DNA from: Bacillus_CJ salitolerans
GTDB lineage: Bacteria > Bacillota > Bacilli > Bacillales > SA4
Direction: 5' to 3'
NCBI RefSeq assembly: GCF_042680805.1
Contig: NZ_JBHUEM010000001.1
Span: 62,001-126,000 of the forward strand
Length of the DNA: 64,000 nucleotides
The notes under the pieces are model-generated. The model was not told where the DNA came from and made no database searches. It was given only the letters and a program-made list of their open reading frames with translations. Below, one piece after another: positions 61,373-64,000 of the stretch (the first letter of the stretch is position 1; each line of letters starts with the position of its first letter). The position numbers were made by a program, and so were the translations under genes.

Positions 61373-62131
61373 ATGTTGGAACAACAAGATGATCAATTAT
61401 ACAAAGTGATTGAAGTATGTTTATTAGCTGGAAAATTGATGCTTCAAAATGGGGGTGAAACGTATCGTGTAGAAGATACAATGACTCGAATTGCAGCATC
61501 TAACGGTATAAAAGATTCTCATAGCTTTGTAACCCCAACGGGAATTATATTTTCAATGGATGGGCGAGATCCGACAAAATTTATTCGGATAGTAGATCGA
61601 TCAACAGATTTACAAAAAATTGCCATTGTAAACAATATTTCTAGGAAAATAAGTGATGGCAAGATTTCAATTGATGAAGCGTACGAAGAGCTTAAGGAAG
61701 TTGAACATGCAAATTTAATGTACCCAGCATGGGTGCAAATTCTGTCGGCAGCTTTTGTTAGTGGTTGCTTTCTCATAATGTTTCAAGGGAAGTGGTTTGA
61801 CTTCTTTGCTGCATTTTTTGCAGGTGCTGGTGGTTATGCAGGATTACTATATTTTAATAAGGTCGTTCAGATAAAATTTTTCTCAGAGTTTACAGCTTCA
61901 TTAATTATAGGTTTTTTATCATTATTTTTTATTACAATTGGCTTTGGTCATGATTTAGATAAGATTATTATTGGGTCTGTCATGCCATTAGTTCCCGGCG
62001 TGCTTATTACAAATGCTGTTAGAGATTTAATGGCAGGACACCTTGTTTCGGGTCTATCTAAAGGTGCAGAAGCGTTTTTAACAGCCTTTGCAATCGGTGC
62101 AGGGGTAGCAGTCGTGATTTCTTTATTATAG
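61373..62131 (+). CDS. ThrE-type exporter, N-terminal half (DUF1212)
   Basis: ATG behind AAAAAGGGGGGAGA. The 252-residue protein begins with the conserved cytoplasmic region GKLMLQNGGETYRVEDTM, SHSFVTPTGIIFSM, and ends in five membrane helices (GCFLIMFQGKWFDFFAAFFA onward, PLVPGVLITNAVRDLMAGH). This is the YjjP-like half of a split threonine/serine exporter. The other half follows 14 bases later, so the two form one transporter. Confidence 0.9.
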   Translation: MLEQQDDQLYKVIEVCLLAGKLMLQNGGETYRVEDTMTRIAASNGIKDSHSFVTPTGIIFSMDGRDPTKFIRIVDRSTDLQKIAIVNNISRKISDGKISIDEAYEELKEVEHANLMYPAWVQILSAAFVSGCFLIMFQGKWFDFFAAFFAGAGGYAGLLYFNKVVQIKFFSEFTASLIIGFLSLFFITIGFGHDLDKIIIGSVMPLVPGVLITNAVRDLMAGHLVSGLSKGAEAFLTAFAIGAGVAVVISLL

Positions 62132-62145
62132 AGAGGGGGATTAAA

Positions 62146-62574
62146 GTGTTAGAACAGTTCATAACTAGTTTTATTGCATCTGCTGGATTTGCCATTTTAT
62201 TTAATGCCCCAAGGAAAGCTCTAGTTAGATGTGGAATGGTAGGGATGTTAGGTTGGATCCTTTACTTTCTATTAGTCGAACTGGAATTCGACGCGGTCCT
62301 TGCTACTCTTTCTGGTGCCTTTGTAGTAGCCATAGTTAGCCAGTTTTTTGCGAGGTATTATAAGACACCTATCATTGTGTTTAGCGTAGCAGGCATTATC
62401 CCACTAGTACCAGGCGGCTTAGCTTATGATGCAATGAAAAATATTGTGATAAATGATTACAACACAGCCATTCAATTGGCGGCAAAAGCATTTATGATAT
62501 CTGGTGCAATTGCAATGGGACTTGTATTTTCGGAAGTTATTAATCAAATTATTAGAAGGCGTACAAAATTATAG
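62146..62574 (+). CDS. ThrE-type exporter, C-terminal half (DUF3815)
   Basis: GTG start behind GAGAGGGGG. The 142-residue, four-helix membrane protein (FITSFIASAGFAILFNAPRK, then IIPLVPGGLAYDAMKN) is the YjjB-like partner of the protein at 61373. Split ThrE pairs of this size export threonine, serine or related amino acids. The formamidase-family gene follows 15 bases later and may be co-transcribed. Confidence 0.9.
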   Translation: MLEQFITSFIASAGFAILFNAPRKALVRCGMVGMLGWILYFLLVELEFDAVLATLSGAFVVAIVSQFFARYYKTPIIVFSVAGIIPLVPGGLAYDAMKNIVINDYNTAIQLAAKAFMISGAIAMGLVFSEVINQIIRRRTKL

Positions 62575-62589
62575 AGTTGGAGCATTCCT

Positions 62590-63528
62590 ATGAAAAAACA
62601 TACATTAACTTTGAATAATAAGCATTTACATGCCTCTTTTAGTAAGGAGTACCTCCCCATATTAAAAGTAGACTCAGGTGACAGTGTGGAAGTACTAACC
62701 CCCGATATAGGATGGGGATACATAGCTAAAAAAGGTCAAGATCGTGTAACGTTTCAGTCCAGAGAATTAGAGCAATCTTGGGGACATCCAATGATAGGAC
62801 CTATATACTTGAACGGTGCTAAGCCAGGAATGACAATAGAAATTAGAATGAATGAGATTAAGCCGGGATGGTATGGATGGAATTGTGCGGGAGGAAAAAA
62901 GAATTGGCAAAATGATAAGGTAGGGATAGCGGAGGCTCCGGAAACAACTCTGCAATGGGAGCTCAATGACGAGATAATGATAGGAAAATGCCAACTTAAA
63001 GATCGCGTTTTTTCTGTCCCTCTACAGCCATTTATGGGTATACTTGGACTTGCACCAAGTGAACCAGGTATTCATTCAACTATTCCACCTAGAAGAGTGG
63101 GAGGAAATATTGATTGTAAAGAGTTAGTAAAAGGAAGTAGCCTTTTTTTACCTGTTGAGGTAGAGGGTGGACTTTTCTCTATAGGAGATGGCCATGCTGC
63201 ACAGGGTGATGGAGAGGTTTCAGGTCAAGCCATTGAATGCCCGATGGAAGTAGCTGACTTTACCATGATTTTGAGAGAAAATATGGAGATTGCATTACCA
63301 AGAGCAAAGACACCTTCAGCATGGATAACCTTTGGCTTTCATGAGGATTTAAATGAAGCTACCGCATTGGCACTCTATGAAATGGTCCTGTTAATACAGT
63401 CAATTTATAAAGTGAGTAAGACAGAGGCGACCGCTCTGGCAAGTGTAGCTGTTGATTTGAGAATTACACAGGTGGTAAATGGAGTGAAGGGAGTCCATGC
63501 CGTTCTTCCTCATGGTACGATCCGATAG
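62590..63528 (+). CDS. Acetamidase/formamidase family protein
   Basis: ATG behind GGAGC. The 312-residue protein has the FmdA/AmdA pattern: GHPMIGPIYLNGAKPGMTIE, the LAPSEPGIHSTIPPRRVGGN segment, and FSIGDGHAAQGDGEVSGQAI. These enzymes hydrolyse formamide or acetamide to ammonia and the acid, using metal in a trimeric or larger assembly. In an apparent operon with the ThrE-like pair, its true substrate could be another amide. A terminator follows. Confidence 0.92.
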   Translation: MKKHTLTLNNKHLHASFSKEYLPILKVDSGDSVEVLTPDIGWGYIAKKGQDRVTFQSRELEQSWGHPMIGPIYLNGAKPGMTIEIRMNEIKPGWYGWNCAGGKKNWQNDKVGIAEAPETTLQWELNDEIMIGKCQLKDRVFSVPLQPFMGILGLAPSEPGIHSTIPPRRVGGNIDCKELVKGSSLFLPVEVEGGLFSIGDGHAAQGDGEVSGQAIECPMEVADFTMILRENMEIALPRAKTPSAWITFGFHEDLNEATALALYEMVLLIQSIYKVSKTEATALASVAVDLRITQVVNGVKGVHAVLPHGTIR

Positions 63529-63530
63529 AG

Positions 63531-63568
63531 CAGTAGTATACTTTCGTATAACTACTGTTTTTTTAGTA
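63531..63568 (+). terminator. Terminator after the formamidase gene
   Basis: CAGTAGTATAC and GTATAACTACTG flank a short loop, then TTTTTTT. Confidence 0.9.
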
Positions 63569-63646
63569 CTTATGAACCAATTTCCAGATAATGGATTAGG
63601 TTTGCTTGGGATGAGGGATAATAGAACCAAAAAGGGGTTCGGTTAC

Positions 63647-64000
63647 ATGCTTATTATCTTTTTTTCAATAGTATGGATCATTGTCGCTTACAGATTTGGT
63701 GATCGAAATTGGCGAAAATATTATCCAACTATGCTTTTTGCAGCCCTCGGAAATGCATTATATGAAGTAATATGCTATAATTATTCACTTTGGCAATTGG
63801 AGCCGAACGGACTTCCAGGTGCAATGATACCGAATCTGTTACTTATTTTAATATGGATGCCCTTATCGACATGGGTATTTCTTTCACATTTTCCAACTAA
63901 ACAAAGCCTTTTTAAGAAGGGACTATACATACTATTATTTTCTGCAATATTTATGATCTTGGAGTTCACCTTATTACAAGGTGGGGCAATTACATATCAT
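63647..64000 (+). CDS. CBO0543-family membrane protein, 5' part (window-truncated)
   Basis: ATG behind AAAAAGGGG; the frame is open to the window edge (118 codons). The product starts with a helix (MLIIFFSIVWIIVAYRFGD), then NWRKYYPTMLFAALGNALYE and further hydrophobic segments including LLILIWMPLSTWVFLSHFP. This matches the CBO0543 family of small four- to five-helix membrane proteins found in Bacillus and Clostridium. Function unknown. Confidence 0.8.
   Translation, partial: MLIIFFSIVWIIVAYRFGDRNWRKYYPTMLFAALGNALYEVICYNYSLWQLEPNGLPGAMIPNLLLILIWMPLSTWVFLSHFPTKQSLFKKGLYILLFSAIFMILEFTLLQGGAITYH

Overview
The window is AT-rich DNA from a low-GC Gram-positive bacterium, most likely a Bacillaceae member. 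Supporting signs are strong AGGAGG-type ribosome binding sites, frequent GTG/TTG starts, U-tailed hairpin terminators, and characteristic Bacillus-type genes (RsbQ, YwjA-like ABC exporter, PepT, tandem DUF2294 proteins, a CBO0543-type membrane protein, SLH surface protein). No rRNA, tRNA or CRISPR array was found.

Region 1 (about 1-21150) is accessory DNA. It opens with the 3' part of a type I restriction HsdR gene. Next comes an integrative element whose gene set resembles staphylococcal SCC elements: a RadC-family protein, a DUF960 gene preceded by a small acidic gene, a ribbon-helix-helix regulator with a phased operator, several unrecognised small genes, a Prim-Pol/SF3 helicase, a cluster of AGGGCAA iterons (candidate origin), a 50-codon gene and a large serine recombinase. 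Beyond the recombinase, three unrelated probable defence cargoes lie in series: XRE + DUF262/HNH protein, EcsC-like protein, and a YCDD reverse transcriptase resembling DRT2 with a DUF4238 protein. They are separated by decayed copies of the recombinase's own 3' end. This 'tail, cargo, tail, cargo' layout, and the non-coding stretch ahead of the reverse transcriptase, are the most interesting parts of the window.

Region 2 (about 21150-25400) is a GC-richer patch between IS21 and IS3 remnants and a pair of 20-base direct repeats. It carries an RsbQ-like hydrolase overlapping a PAS histidine kinase, an unusual partner for RsbQ.

Region 3 (about 25400-64000) looks like ordinary chromosome rich in small regulatory modules: a NarL-type two-component system; TetR with a DUF418 protein; MerR with an ABC-2 exporter; a divergent MFS/Crp pair around a perfect palindrome; a frameshifted MerR with a CxxC protein; a GGDEF-EAL protein and an SLH protein each behind a c-di-GMP-I riboswitch; AraC, MerR and PadR regulators with their partners (the last with a ChrA chromate transporter); a KinB-like kinase; PepT; an ABC exporter; a ThrE-type exporter pair; and a formamidase-family protein. 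Three MerR-type promoters with 19-20 bp spacers can be read directly. Interspersed hairpin repeats recur around 41.3, 45.3 and 56.9 kb, and a 36-bp inverted repeat flanks a tandem-GNAT gene.
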